From Pseudomonadota bacterium (GTDB lineage: Bacteria; Pseudomonadota; Gammaproteobacteria; DASZBR01): a stretch of DNA of 64,000 nucleotides. Shown piece after piece: positions 1 to 9,378 of the stretch. The translations under genes were made by a program, and so were the position numbers. The DNA lies in the NCBI GenBank assembly GCA_021777765.1, contig JAJYDF010000009.1, positions 37,135 through 101,134 on the forward strand, in the 5' to 3' direction. Position 1 is the stretch's first letter; every line of letters begins with the position of its first letter. The notes under the pieces were generated by a model that saw only the letters and a list, made by a program, of their open reading frames with translations, was not told where the DNA came from and did no database searches.

Positions 1-173
1 AAAAGTTCGATGATTTCTGCTATCGAACTATTGGGCAAGCTTCTCGGTGAGTTTTGCGCAAAAATGCGTTTAATTTTAATATAAGTTTCATAAAAAGTAT
101 AAGTCAGTTGGGGTGCAGTTAATTTTCCATTTTTCCAAAAACTGGACAATTGCTCTGTTATCTGTTGCATCAT
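1..173 (-). CDS. Partial unknown protein, N-terminal 57 residues
   Basis: An open frame begins with two consecutive ATG codons (173-168, minus strand) and runs off the left edge without a stop. The visible residues begin MMQQITEQLSSFWKNGKL and look like ordinary soluble protein with no recognisable motif. A weak AGG lies about 11 bases upstream of the first ATG. Only the start is in the window, so the family cannot be named. It could be a chance frame, but codon use is plausible and there is no competing frame. Confidence 0.4.
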   Translation of the reverse strand, partial: MMQQITEQLSSFWKNGKLTAPQLTYTFYETYIKIKRIFAQNSPRSLPNSSIAEIIEL

Positions 174-509
174 AATTCAATTACCTATTTATTTAGTTAT
201 TTATAGTATCAATCAACTCTGTAGTAATCACATATCAGTTGATAAAGTGTAAATGATAGCATGTTTAGCTTAACTGAAACTTAAGTAAGTTATTATTAAC
301 ACATTTTTGTCGTGTACAGAGAATTTTTATATGGTAGAACTGGGCAAACACTGCATCAATTTCTTCTATTTTAAATTTAAGACCACGCTATCAATTGAGC
401 AGATGAAAAGCACATCATTTCTGTATTTTTAGGAGAAGTCATTAAGACTTTATTAAGGATTTAGTTATAATATATTTATTTATAATACATTTAATAAGCG
501 AGTTAAGAT
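174..509. other. Intergenic, AT-rich
   Basis: I see no gene here. At 303-320 lies TTTTTGTCGTGTACAGA, which matches the outer end of the palindromic element seen whole at 31374-31470, but the rest of that element is absent. A TATAAT-like hexamer near 467-472 could be the -10 of the U-box gene, with no clear -35. Confidence 0.5.
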
Positions 510-1422
510 ATGTTCCATGTGATGATTAAAAATGATAAAGATGTCAGAATTCTACTTTCAAAAGATATAAGTGCTCCTGCTGCCAACTATTTTGCTTACT
601 GTGTAGAATATTTAATTGATTTATTAAATGGAGCACCGCAAATCAGCAGGATTTTAGAACGGCATGGGCAGACCAATTCTCTTGGCACTATTGATGCTCC
701 AAAGATAGCAATTTACGAATTTCTTAGTTGCTTGCATAAGCACCCTCATTTGCCGACGAAATTGTATTTAAAAATGATAATAGTAACTACCATTTATTTC
801 AAAAATTTCTGCTTTACTGCACGAAGTGGATGTGGGTGATACATCAGCTAATTTATATTTTCTTGATTTGTTAACTCAAATGAAAGTGCCGGGAATATAC
901 TCAATTAAGTTCAGTGATGATTTTACGGATAATGAAAGAATATTATATCAGCACAATTTTTCTAATGACCAAATACCTGAAGCGTATTTCTGTTTATTGA
1001 GTAATCAAGTAATGGATGAACCTTGCTTCGATAAGCGAATTTCAAACGAAACTCGTTATGATTATAATAAATTAAATCAATATCTCCAGAAAACAGGAAA
1101 AAATCCTCATACGAATAACACGCTCGCGCCACACGATATTTCTTTTGACCGCGATCTTCAGGCAAGGATTGAAAACTTTATTAAAAAAGTTCGATTGATT
1201 CCCAAATATTTCCCTAAAACATATAACGATATGTATCGGCAATACATTGAAGCAATCAATGGCGAATTGTCATCTACTGAATTTGAAGAGAGACTGCAAG
1301 CTGAAATCAAAGCAAGCCAAAATTCGTCTAATGAGAAAGCGGCCATAAAAGCTTTATGCACGAATCCACGAAACATTAATCCATTAATAATATATCAATC
1401 AGCTGTAGATGCTTTAAAGTAA
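510..1422 (+). pseudogene. U-box domain protein (E3-ligase-like), frameshifted
   Basis: Two overlapping frames (510-839 and 826-1422) read as one protein of about 304 residues if one A is added to each of two five-A runs (770-774 and 801-805). The repaired junction reads YLKNDNSNYHLFQKISALL without a stop. Reconstructed residues about 157-226 fit a U-box: a start like LLSNQVMDEPCFDK, then NKLNQYLQ, NPHTNNTL and a final helix DLQARIENFI. U-boxes adopt the RING fold without zinc and recruit E2 ubiquitin-conjugating enzymes; bacteria use them mainly as injected effectors such as Legionella LubX. The rest of the protein is unrecognised. The product is broken as read; two homopolymer miscalls would make it intact. 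The domain call is by eye. Confidence 0.65.
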
Positions 1423-1550
1423 GTTGTTGCGTGGTTAACTGTTCATGCTTTTGTTGTAGCAGAGTACAGGCTTTATTTACTTGATTTTGTTTAATAAGTT
1501 GTTTAAGTATCAAAGGTTTTCAGGTTTTTGATTGCAAAATATATAGTTGA

Positions 1551-2202
1551 TTAAATTATCACTATGATTATATCAAATGAACTTGATTTCAAATTTTGAT
1601 GAATATAAAGTTTTAAACTCTCTTTTTGCAACCAACCGCTGATTTTCAATGTTTCTCTAATTACATATTTATGACCACCAAGCATTGTTTTTAATGTAGC
1701 TTTGCGCAAAAGTATCATAAGTGCGACGATATCATTACTTATATACATCTTATAAGTCATTGCCATGATAACTTTTTGTTTTTTCTCAGCATCTAAAATG
1801 TCTTTTACAGCTTGCAGGATATCGGGTGTTTTTAAATAATTCCTAAGATAAATAAATATTTGTTTGTAATCATGGTCAAACAAGATTTTACATAAATTAA
1901 TGACGAACTCTATGGGTAGACTTACTCCCAGTTCACTTTCTGATAAACAAAATGATTTCCACACAGTGGATGATGAGGACAAGGATGCGGCTGCCCTTGA
2001 AGTACACCAAAAGTGGTAACTACTTCTTAAATCGAGTTTAGTCATTATTGGTAATATGAGTTCTAAAGATAAAACATTATGAATATCAGTTTGCGGTGGA
2101 GTGGGTTCAATCAATGATTCATTTTTTTTTAGCAGCTTCTGAACATTTATTAGATATCTCAGTTTCTGTTTTGTTAGGGCCCTCTAACAATAAATCTTCC
2201 AT
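1551..2202 (-). pseudogene. F-box-like protein, frameshifted
   Basis: The clear frame (1551-2114, 187 residues from a TTG) contains an F-box-like stretch: VLSLELILPIMTKLDLRSS followed by CTSRAAASLSS and VWKSF. F-boxes bind SKP1 and put targets on SCF ubiquitin ligases in eukaryotes; in Legionella and Coxiella they occur in translocated effectors. An ATG at 2202 opens a frame that meets this one if the nine-base poly-A run (poly-T on the plus strand, 2122-2130) is shortened by one, giving about 216 residues with the F-box at about 43-85. The same frame is also open further upstream as far as a TAA that follows an ATG at 2313, so an even longer ancestor is possible. There is no good ribosome site at 2202. 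The C-terminal half is unrecognised. Confidence 0.6.
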
Positions 2203-2615
2203 ATTGTTTATTAGTTTTTTTACATCGGGAGATAATAGATCGAATTTATTGCACGTTCTAATGTGCTTTTTTTAACGATTAAACATTAACTGTGACAGAG
2301 GATTGCTGTTCATGATATTTGTTTCAAATGGATAAATAAAATTTAGTGGACATAACTACGCATTCTACATTAAAAAGATTTAAATAATATTAAGTGGTAT
2401 AAATAGTGTTGAATCTATACAGGATAATCACACTTACAAAGTAGTGCCAGTAAGGGCTATAGCCCCCTATTTAACACCCCATCCGCGAGGTTTTTCTTTT
2501 AGTTGCAAACCTATTTTATTAAGTATCAATAATGGGGCTTGACCGCGTTTTTCCTAAAACTTATTCTGCGAGTCATTAAATCTCAGAGATATTTTTATTA
2601 ATAGGTGGTTCATCC
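2203..2615. other. Intergenic with short palindrome and GGxCTTGACC motif
   Basis: I see no gene apart from possible decayed N-terminal codons of the F-box gene. A perfect 12-base palindrome GGGCTATAGCCC lies at 2454-2465. At 2526-2545 AATAATGGGGCTTGACCGCG resembles the sequence at 10655-10671, which suggests a degraded copy of the same small repeat. Confidence 0.4.
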
Positions 2616-3497
2616 ATGTTTCAAATTATTATCTCCAATGAAAATTTTAGTCCCTGCCCAGTTAATTATATTTATCAGCCTGATATATTAGAGCCGATGA
2701 CAATCAGTTTTTATTTTGACCCATTTCATAATCTTATTAAAGTGCTTGATATACACTTCACATCATCAGTATTTCTATGGAATAGTATAAAGGAGCAAAT
2801 AATCGATAAATTTAAAAACGCGTACATTTCGCAATTTCAGTTTCCTATTTATAATAGAGGAATGTTTTTCTTTGGGCAGTCAGATGAAGATAAAATAAGG
2901 TATCGATGTATTGATTTTGCTTGTTTTATAGCAAAAGAATATGAAAGGCATTATTTAAACAGCCAAAACATTATCTATTATTTTGTGAACCCTGCAAAAG
3001 ATAGTGTAACTGCCTGTGTCAAATTATCACAAATAGATATCAACCATTTTAATGAACCCATCTCAAACCAAGAATATTACACAGTCGGTGAATTAAAGAC
3101 TTGTGAAACTGAGGATGGGTTACGATGGCTAGATTATTGTGATGTTGATGATGATTTTAAAGCTCAAGTTTCAAAAAAAACAATGTTAAGATTGGCAATC
3201 AACTTTTTAGATTTGAATGCTATTCCTTGTGTAAAGAAATCAAATGCATACCGTTTTTATTTAACAGATGAAGAAGAACAACTTATTGAGGAATGTTTAT
3301 TAAATGGTATTATTTATTGTGAAATGTGCTATTTTTCAATAAATTCGCAGTATCGATCCGCCCACTCAATTCTTGTTGATGGCATTCTTGACCCGGGGAG
3401 AAATAGTCTATTATTGCAGCAACGCAATCCTATGATTGAAATTGATGAGATAGTGATTGATGAAAATTCATTGATTGGGTCGCCTATATTAAATTGA
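2616..3497 (+). CDS. Unknown protein, 293 residues
   Basis: Intact frame beginning MFQIIISNENFSPCPVN, preceded by AGGTGG about 9 bases upstream, which supports the start. It has no signal peptide or membrane segment. Composition is aromatic-rich (many F and Y) in the first two thirds and acidic near the end (EIDEIVIDEN). I recognise no domain. It stands alone between the F-box gene and the convergent 1018-residue gene. Given its neighbours it could be an effector-like protein, but nothing in it shows this directly. Confidence 0.6.
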   Translation: MFQIIISNENFSPCPVNYIYQPDILEPMTISFYFDPFHNLIKVLDIHFTSSVFLWNSIKEQIIDKFKNAYISQFQFPIYNRGMFFFGQSDEDKIRYRCIDFACFIAKEYERHYLNSQNIIYYFVNPAKDSVTACVKLSQIDINHFNEPISNQEYYTVGELKTCETEDGLRWLDYCDVDDDFKAQVSKKTMLRLAINFLDLNAIPCVKKSNAYRFYLTDEEEQLIEECLLNGIIYCEMCYFSINSQYRSAHSILVDGILDPGRNSLLLQQRNPMIEIDEIVIDENSLIGSPILN

Positions 3498-3732
3498 ATA
3501 ATTTAAGAGATATCATTGATGTATTGTCCTTTTCTTCCTCAAGGTTACTTGTAGTGATTATCATTCAGTCGTCATGGCTAAATGTCATAAGATTAATTTT
3601 TTGGCGAAAAATCTAAATTTATCCGTAATTCAATAAGTATTAATTTACCATTTTGTGTGAGTTAACAGAATATTTTTTAATTTTGGTATAGATCTTAAAA
3701 AGCTGTTATTTCATTTTAAGATCACTATCCAA

Positions 3733-6700
3733 TTAAATCGATTTTCTTCCATAATCTGCAGTGACACTATCGATTGAATCACTATTATTCTCTGAAATTT
3801 CATCCGTATCATGGCTTAGATTAGGTTGGGGACATTTAAATAATCCTAATTTATCTAGCCGATTATTAATTTTCTTTTTTTTATGATTTTTTGTTGTATC
3901 ATTATCTTCAGATGATCTTTTAACAGAATTTGTTTGAGGTGATAGATTTAAAAACTGCTCAAGAATATCTAATTCTTCTCTTACCATAGGATAACATGCA
4001 GATATTTGTTGTGCTGATGTTGTATTAATCAGTTTTTCTATTAATATTTGTATGTTACTTTTTGTGAAAGTGATTTGTTGAATTAATGAGTTCTGTGTTG
4101 CTTCGTAACTATCTAAAAATGCCAATACATCATGATCACCTTTGATCAATTTTGGTGTATTCAATAAACCAGAAGTGTTCAGTGGGTTATTATCAGGAAA
4201 AGCAAATAATGCGCTCATGAGTAATAATTGAGAACATTGATTAAATGCAGATAGAATATGAGAAGCAGTATTATTTTCGGATAAATATTTTCTAACATAC
4301 TTAGCCGCCTCTTTTTTTAAAGACATTGTTTTTTGTTGTATTAATTGAGCAACTTCTTCAGGCATAGGCGCATCAATAACTAATTTTTCAAAATCATTTT
4401 TTAACGCTTTATGATGGTAATGCTGTCTATGAGTCGATCCTTCGGCTGCATATCTGCCACCATGCCATATTAACCATACTCGCGTGTTTGCTTCATAACA
4501 CTGTTTAGGCAGCGTGTAATTATGAAATAGTATTTTATGTAAATGGATAGGAGATTTTGCGCTATCTTCGAATACAAATTGAATATAGGTAATCAATTTT
4601 TTCGTACAAAGTTTATAGGAATATTCCACATGACCAATTCCTAAAGTCTCTGCTTTATAAATCCATTCTGGAAAAATATATTCATCTGCATCAATATAAA
4701 TTGATAAACTCTCATTATGTAAATTTTTAAGGAGTCTCATGTTTGTTACAGGTAAAAATTGTGGCTTTTCTTGATCCACCGCTATTAAAATATTTCCCGT
4801 TAATTGTTCTGACTCGATACTGGCTCTAAAGTTACGGAGTTTCATCAATGATTTTTGTAGGTAATCTTGATAACAACTTTCATGGTGTCTAGCGATATCA
4901 TTCTCTGAATAAAGTTTTTTATGATGATATTGCGGATTAAATTCTAAAGGTACGGATGAGGTGAGAGCAGTCAACTGCTCAGATGTACTTTTTAATAATC
5001 TTTGGCGTAATGATTGCTGATAAGTTTTTTGAAATTCTTTGTATGCATCTTGAACTAACAATGTTAAATTTTGTACTGATAATAAATACTCATTTAATAT
5101 TAATTGTAAAAATTCTTTATTCCCAATAGATTGTGCAATTTGCAAAATTATTCTGCCTTTTACTATTACCTCAAGCAATCGATTTTTATCATTATCATCT
5201 AGTAATATTTCTTCCTCATCCAATTTTATTAATAAATGAATAATGGTATTAACTACTAATGACCAGACTCTAGGGTTGGGCGGATCATTAAGAATAGGAT
5301 CATTCAATTTTTCAGCGAGTTGCTTTATATGAAAAGAAGGATCAATTATTTCATTATTATGCGAGAAACTAATTTCAACATTACTATGGGTTAACAATTT
5401 TGCACAAGCATGTGTACTTGCAATCGCAGCAAGTTCGTTCAAGTACAATTTATAATGTGTCTGCAAATTTGTTGGATTTGCAATATTATTAGCAATAATT
5501 GCAAGTTTATTAAAAATATCCTGAAAATTGAGTTGTCTTAAAGTGAGCATTAATTGAAGATGATTCTGATCGATTTTTCTTTCAAGTAAATAATTATGTG
5601 CAACCAACCCTGAGATAATACTTTGCAGTGTTCTAATTTCATGCAGTATAGTCTGCTGGCCATTTAATAATTTGTTGAAGCCGCTATTGATTGTATTCTG
5701 CAACTTATTGAGTAACTTTCTGACTTCGATAAATTGTTGCTGCATTTCTCTATGCAGCTGATTAATTTGTGTTGAGATAGTATTAAGTCGTTTCATAATT
5801 GTTCTTAATGTTTTTTGTATAACAACTAAACCACTATTATCTTGCTGTATAAAGCTTTGGAATAAACCCATCGTGCCCATTGCAATAGCACCCCAGCCCG
5901 ATAAAGCCATGCCCGCTGCAGCGGGTAACGACAGTAAATGAATTCCTTCGTATATTTTCATTGCATTAGCGCTCAAACATTTCATCTGCTGCGCAACGCC
6001 ATTTTTACCGCACACTTCCATAAATAAAGTGGTCGCATCAGCAATAGTGTGCCAATTACGAATATGTGCTTCATAATTGTCTGAAGGTTTTAGCTTGGCT
6101 TTGCCTTCAAGATGTTGGCGTTTTTCTGCTAATTGCTGATCAGCTTGCTGCCTTCGTTGATTTAATGAATTAAAAAAGTGAATGTTGTTTTTGTCTATTA
6201 CAGTCTCGATCAATTGTAATGTTTCAGCTTTATTAGAAGCTTCAAATGGTAAACTCTCCAGTTGCTGTTGTAGTAGGGTTATTTGTTGTTCTGGTGTTTG
6301 TTGCTGATTTTCAGTGGTTTTATTAAGTAATTCATGGTTATTTCTATCAGAAAAATAGCGGTGATTTTGTTCACTGGTGGCATCTCGTAGAATAGTAATT
6401 AATGGAGAGGCAAAAGTGCCTGTATTATCGAGTAAAGGCAAAACAAAATCTACTGCTGCATTAATAACACTGTCATAGGTTTTTGCGATTTTTTGCAAAT
6501 TTGAATCAATATTGTCACTAATTTGCATTAAATCATTTAATCGTTCTCTCTCCATGATTAGGTTGTTACTTGAATTGTAATAATTGTAACAATCTAACAA
6601 GACACGTTTATCAAATGGGGAACTAAAATCTAAAGATCGATTATTTTTTTTATTAATATACGACTTGGCAAGAATATCAGCCTTTCTAATATGAGCCATT

Positions 6701-6789
6701 TGTTCACGTGATTGAAAAATATTATGGTTTGTTTGATACCAGTTATTTAATATTCTTTCTTCATCTGCATTAAACTCATGTTGTGGCAT
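3733..6789 (-). CDS. Large helical protein with NLS-like tail (1018 residues)
   Basis: Intact frame with a good ribosome site (AGGAG, 9 bases before ATG 6789). Residues 160-235 are Q-rich and likely coiled coil. Residues about 283-310 form one hydrophobic Gly/Ala stretch (LPAAAGMALSGWGAIAMG) long enough for a membrane or hairpin insertion. A long coiled coil follows at about 325-420 (repeated QLHREMQQ-, LLNKLQN-type heptads). The C-terminus carries KRSSEDNDTTKNHKKKK (about 957-973), a textbook bipartite nuclear localisation pattern, followed by an acidic tail. A soluble coiled coil around a single hydrophobic hairpin recalls alpha-helical pore-forming toxins, but that is only a resemblance. 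It is divergent from the transporter gene, and a LuxR-type palindrome lies between them. No family was recognised. Confidence 0.6.
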   Translation of the reverse strand: MPQHEFNADEERILNNWYQTNHNIFQSREQMAHIRKADILAKSYINKKNNRSLDFSSPFDKRVLLDCYNYYNSSNNLIMERERLNDLMQISDNIDSNLQKIAKTYDSVINAAVDFVLPLLDNTGTFASPLITILRDATSEQNHRYFSDRNNHELLNKTTENQQQTPEQQITLLQQQLESLPFEASNKAETLQLIETVIDKNNIHFFNSLNQRRQQADQQLAEKRQHLEGKAKLKPSDNYEAHIRNWHTIADATTLFMEVCGKNGVAQQMKCLSANAMKIYEGIHLLSLPAAAGMALSGWGAIAMGTMGLFQSFIQQDNSGLVVIQKTLRTIMKRLNTISTQINQLHREMQQQFIEVRKLLNKLQNTINSGFNKLLNGQQTILHEIRTLQSIISGLVAHNYLLERKIDQNHLQLMLTLRQLNFQDIFNKLAIIANNIANPTNLQTHYKLYLNELAAIASTHACAKLLTHSNVEISFSHNNEIIDPSFHIKQLAEKLNDPILNDPPNPRVWSLVVNTIIHLLIKLDEEEILLDDNDKNRLLEVIVKGRIILQIAQSIGNKEFLQLILNEYLLSVQNLTLLVQDAYKEFQKTYQQSLRQRLLKSTSEQLTALTSSVPLEFNPQYHHKKLYSENDIARHHESCYQDYLQKSLMKLRNFRASIESEQLTGNILIAVDQEKPQFLPVTNMRLLKNLHNESLSIYIDADEYIFPEWIYKAETLGIGHVEYSYKLCTKKLITYIQFVFEDSAKSPIHLHKILFHNYTLPKQCYEANTRVWLIWHGGRYAAEGSTHRQHYHHKALKNDFEKLVIDAPMPEEVAQLIQQKTMSLKKEAAKYVRKYLSENNTASHILSAFNQCSQLLLMSALFAFPDNNPLNTSGLLNTPKLIKGDHDVLAFLDSYEATQNSLIQQITFTKSNIQILIEKLINTTSAQQISACYPMVREELDILEQFLNLSPQTNSVKRSSEDNDTTKNHKKKKINNRLDKLGLFKCPQPNLSHDTDEISENNSDSIDSVTADYGRKSI

Positions 6790-6850
6790 AGATATACTCC
6801 TATTAATTACATGTTTTATTTATATTAATTGCAATATATAATGTGTTGTA

Positions 6851-6868
6851 ATGGGTATATCTACCTAA
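6851..6868. promoter_or_regulatory. Candidate LuxR-type operator (imperfect)
   Basis: ATGGGTATATCTACCTAA nearly repeats the perfect palindrome at 9215-9232. It lies 62 bases before the start of the minus-strand 1018-residue gene and 8 bases before the transporter ATG, so it could act on either. Inferred target of the LuxR protein encoded at 8337-9182. Confidence 0.4.
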
Positions 6869-6876
6869 TTTTTTGA

Positions 6877-8325
6877 ATGGGCAATGAAATGTTTCATAGA
6901 AATTTACTGCAAATATTGACCTCAATTAAAAATTATTTCCTAAATTCCACCAAATATTATTTTCAACTTAAAATGTTAGCAATTTCTGTATGGGCATTTG
7001 CTGGAGGAATTCCTTTGCTAATGAATACAGCCACCTTATCTGCTCGACTACTTCAAGCAGGTGTGCCTCTCATTAAAATAGGATTATTTGCTGCAACAAC
7101 ATTGCCTTATTCCTTAAAATTATTTGTAAGTCCTTTTGTTGAACGATTTTCAATTCCAATTCTTAATAATTATATAAGTCATGCAAAAAGCTGGATGATT
7201 ATTGGCATGGTTGGCTCAATGTTGAGTATCATTATTTGTGGTTTAATTAATCCAACTTCTTCCACAAAATTAAATTTGTTATTTATCACTGCGTTTATGG
7301 GATGTTGTTGTGGTGCGTTAAGTGATACTGCCGAAGCCAAATTAAGGATTGAATTGCTCGAAAAATATGAACTTCCCATAGGCAATGCCTGCTATACCAA
7401 TGGTTTTTGTTTGGGTGAATTAGTGGCAGCTAGCATGCCTTTAATTATTGCTGGATTTTTAAATTGGCGGCTTGCCTATCTTTTAACTGCATTTCTCATT
7501 TTATTAGGAATTATTGCTGTTATCTGTACTCGTCATACAAACTCCCCTAACCATTTAGACAAACACACTGCGAAACAGTTTATAAATTCGTCCGAATATC
7601 TGTACAAATTGAGAGCCAGATTAATTATATTTTACAAAAGCGGAATTATCTTGCCTTGTAAATCACTTATTTCTTACGCAGGTTGGTATTGGATACTATT
7701 AATTGTTATTTTTTACTATGCAACCAGTTATATGCTATTAATGATGTCTAATCCTTTTTATTTACAATTAGGATTTACCATGCAAGCAATCGGTGCCATG
7801 CGCGGCATACCCGGCACAATATTGCTCATTTTGGGAGGCGTAGTAGGAGGTATTTTGTGTAACAAATTAGGTGTTATGCGTATATTAATAATTTGTTTAT
7901 GCCTCTATATTTTTAATGCGCTATTACAATTAGCACTTGAACAGTTAGTTCTACGCCATTTAATACTATTTTCTCATCATATCAGTGATTTTCTTTTTTC
8001 ATTTACTATATTATTTTGCAATTTATTAGATGGCATCTCGGTCGTTGCATATATTTCATTGTTGGCTGCACTGTGTAAACCGCCTAACATTGTAACTCAA
8101 TATGCTTTATTGACATCCATTATGGCATGCTCAAAAATTGTATTTTCTTTTTTGGGCGGCTATTTAGTGAAACATTTTGGTTGGACGCATTTCTTTATTA
8201 TTTTAGTATTTTTTGATATACCTATAGCATTATTGATTTTTTATGTTGCTAAAATTAATTCTTATCTCGAATTGAGACAGTTTAATGATTCATCTAACAC
8301 GACTATTCTTAGCCCAGAATATTGA
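6877..8325 (+). CDS. MFS transporter of the AmpG/PAT type
   Basis: A 482-residue membrane protein with about 12 hydrophobic segments. The first reads MLAISVWAFAGGIPLLM after a 32-residue polar N-terminus. The following loop, with IGLFAATTLPYSLKLFVSPF and VERF, matches the conserved AmpG pattern (IGLFA..LPYTLKF.WAP..DR). AmpG carries cell-wall anhydromuropeptides into the cytoplasm; related PAT-family members carry acetyl-CoA or other solutes, so the substrate is not fixed. No ribosome site is clear at 6877; starts at 6889 or 6973 are also possible. It is followed 11 bases later by a LuxR-type regulator, so the two are probably co-transcribed. AmpG often accompanies beta-lactamase induction; a class C beta-lactamase-like gene lies far away at 45 kb. 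Confidence 0.8.
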   Translation: MGNEMFHRNLLQILTSIKNYFLNSTKYYFQLKMLAISVWAFAGGIPLLMNTATLSARLLQAGVPLIKIGLFAATTLPYSLKLFVSPFVERFSIPILNNYISHAKSWMIIGMVGSMLSIIICGLINPTSSTKLNLLFITAFMGCCCGALSDTAEAKLRIELLEKYELPIGNACYTNGFCLGELVAASMPLIIAGFLNWRLAYLLTAFLILLGIIAVICTRHTNSPNHLDKHTAKQFINSSEYLYKLRARLIIFYKSGIILPCKSLISYAGWYWILLIVIFYYATSYMLLMMSNPFYLQLGFTMQAIGAMRGIPGTILLILGGVVGGILCNKLGVMRILIICLCLYIFNALLQLALEQLVLRHLILFSHHISDFLFSFTILFCNLLDGISVVAYISLLAALCKPPNIVTQYALLTSIMACSKIVFSFLGGYLVKHFGWTHFFIILVFFDIPIALLIFYVAKINSYLELRQFNDSSNTTILSPEY

Positions 8326-8336
8326 CGGAGGTTTTT

Positions 8337-9182
8337 ATGAACATAGATACCATTGGAACCTTATTACCCAAAAACCATGTTAGCATAAAATTTGCGCCTT
8401 ATATGTTAGAGTTAAGTAAAGAAATATTTCAGCGTTATGGAATTACTGGTTACGTACATACAAGGATGTATCATGATTATTCTCGTTTTACGTTAACTAC
8501 AGATGCTGATTGGTTTAATCATGCAGTTGAAAAGGGCTATTATCAATATACTCGCCTTGATCGTCATCCTAGTTGTTATAAATCGGGATATTTTCTCTGG
8601 GATGCCTGGAGCAAAGACTGCCCCAGCTATCAAATCGTTGTAAAAGATGCAGAAGATAATTATAACGGCGGAAGAGGTTTTACAATTCTGAAAGCTGAAA
8701 AAGAATGGGTAGATAAATTTGAATTTTCTAGTGAGACCAGAAATTATTGGATTAATCAATTTTATCTAAATAATATCGATTTATTGGAAAACTTTGTGTC
8801 ATCGTATAAAGAAAGAGCGAAAGAATTAATTGAATTTGCGCATAATAATAGATTTAAATTTATGTTTGATGTTGATTTGTCTCACGAGTACTCAGATACA
8901 ATGTTGCCTAGCCATATATTAGCGGCGCTATCATCCAAAGATCAGGATAAGAAAATTGAACTTTACCCTTCATTTACTAAAAGAGAATTAGAGTGTTTAA
9001 ATTGGTTAATAAAAGGTAAATTTGTTCCTGACATTGCGATTATTCTAAATAGATCGCATCGCACCATTGAAAAATTCATCTTAACAATTAAAGAAAAACT
9101 TGACTGTTATACGCTTTTTCAAATTGGCCAAAAAGTTTCAGATATCGGTTTGCCAAAATTACTTGATAATATTGATACTTAA
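8337..9182 (+). CDS. LuxR-family transcriptional regulator
   Basis: The C-terminal 65 residues form a LuxR/GerE helix-turn-helix: FTKRELECLNWLIKGK, then DIAIILNRSHRTIEKF and a final helix with IKEKLDC. The N-terminal about 200 residues form a sensor-like domain rich in aromatic residues, about the size of an autoinducer-binding domain, but I cannot assign a ligand. The start is ATG 8337, placed by GGAGG 5 bases upstream; an in-frame TTG at 8322 contains that ribosome site and is rejected. It sits 11 bases after the transporter. The palindromes at 6851-6868 and 9215-9232 lie on both sides of this pair and are likely its own targets. Confidence 0.85.
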   Translation: MNIDTIGTLLPKNHVSIKFAPYMLELSKEIFQRYGITGYVHTRMYHDYSRFTLTTDADWFNHAVEKGYYQYTRLDRHPSCYKSGYFLWDAWSKDCPSYQIVVKDAEDNYNGGRGFTILKAEKEWVDKFEFSSETRNYWINQFYLNNIDLLENFVSSYKERAKELIEFAHNNRFKFMFDVDLSHEYSDTMLPSHILAALSSKDQDKKIELYPSFTKRELECLNWLIKGKFVPDIAIILNRSHRTIEKFILTIKEKLDCYTLFQIGQKVSDIGLPKLLDNIDT

Positions 9183-9214
9183 TTACTAATCAGCAATAAA
9201 ATACCTTTTATACA

Positions 9215-9232
9215 ATGGGTATGTCTACCCAT
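9215..9232. promoter_or_regulatory. Candidate LuxR operator, perfect palindrome
   Basis: ATGGGTA-TGTC-TACCCAT is a perfect 7-base inverted repeat with a 4-base spacer, 33 bases after the LuxR gene and 147 bases before the ankyrin gene at 9379. The 18-base length and half-site spacing fit LuxR-family operators. A near copy is at 6851-6868. Confidence 0.5.
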
Positions 9233-9378
9233 TTATCATGTCCTATTTACCGATTTAATATATCTTCACCAGCTAGACCTAAATTAAAAATAACAAAAAT
9301 ATTTTTATAAGTTCAATTTATCATAGCCTAGCTGGTTCTCACTCACATCAATAGTCATTTCTTATTGGATGATAATAT

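Noticed and set aside
8322..8336. TTG start of the LuxR gene overlapping the transporter stop
   Set aside because: The segment contains the GGAGG ribosome site for ATG 8337, so it is leader and not coding.
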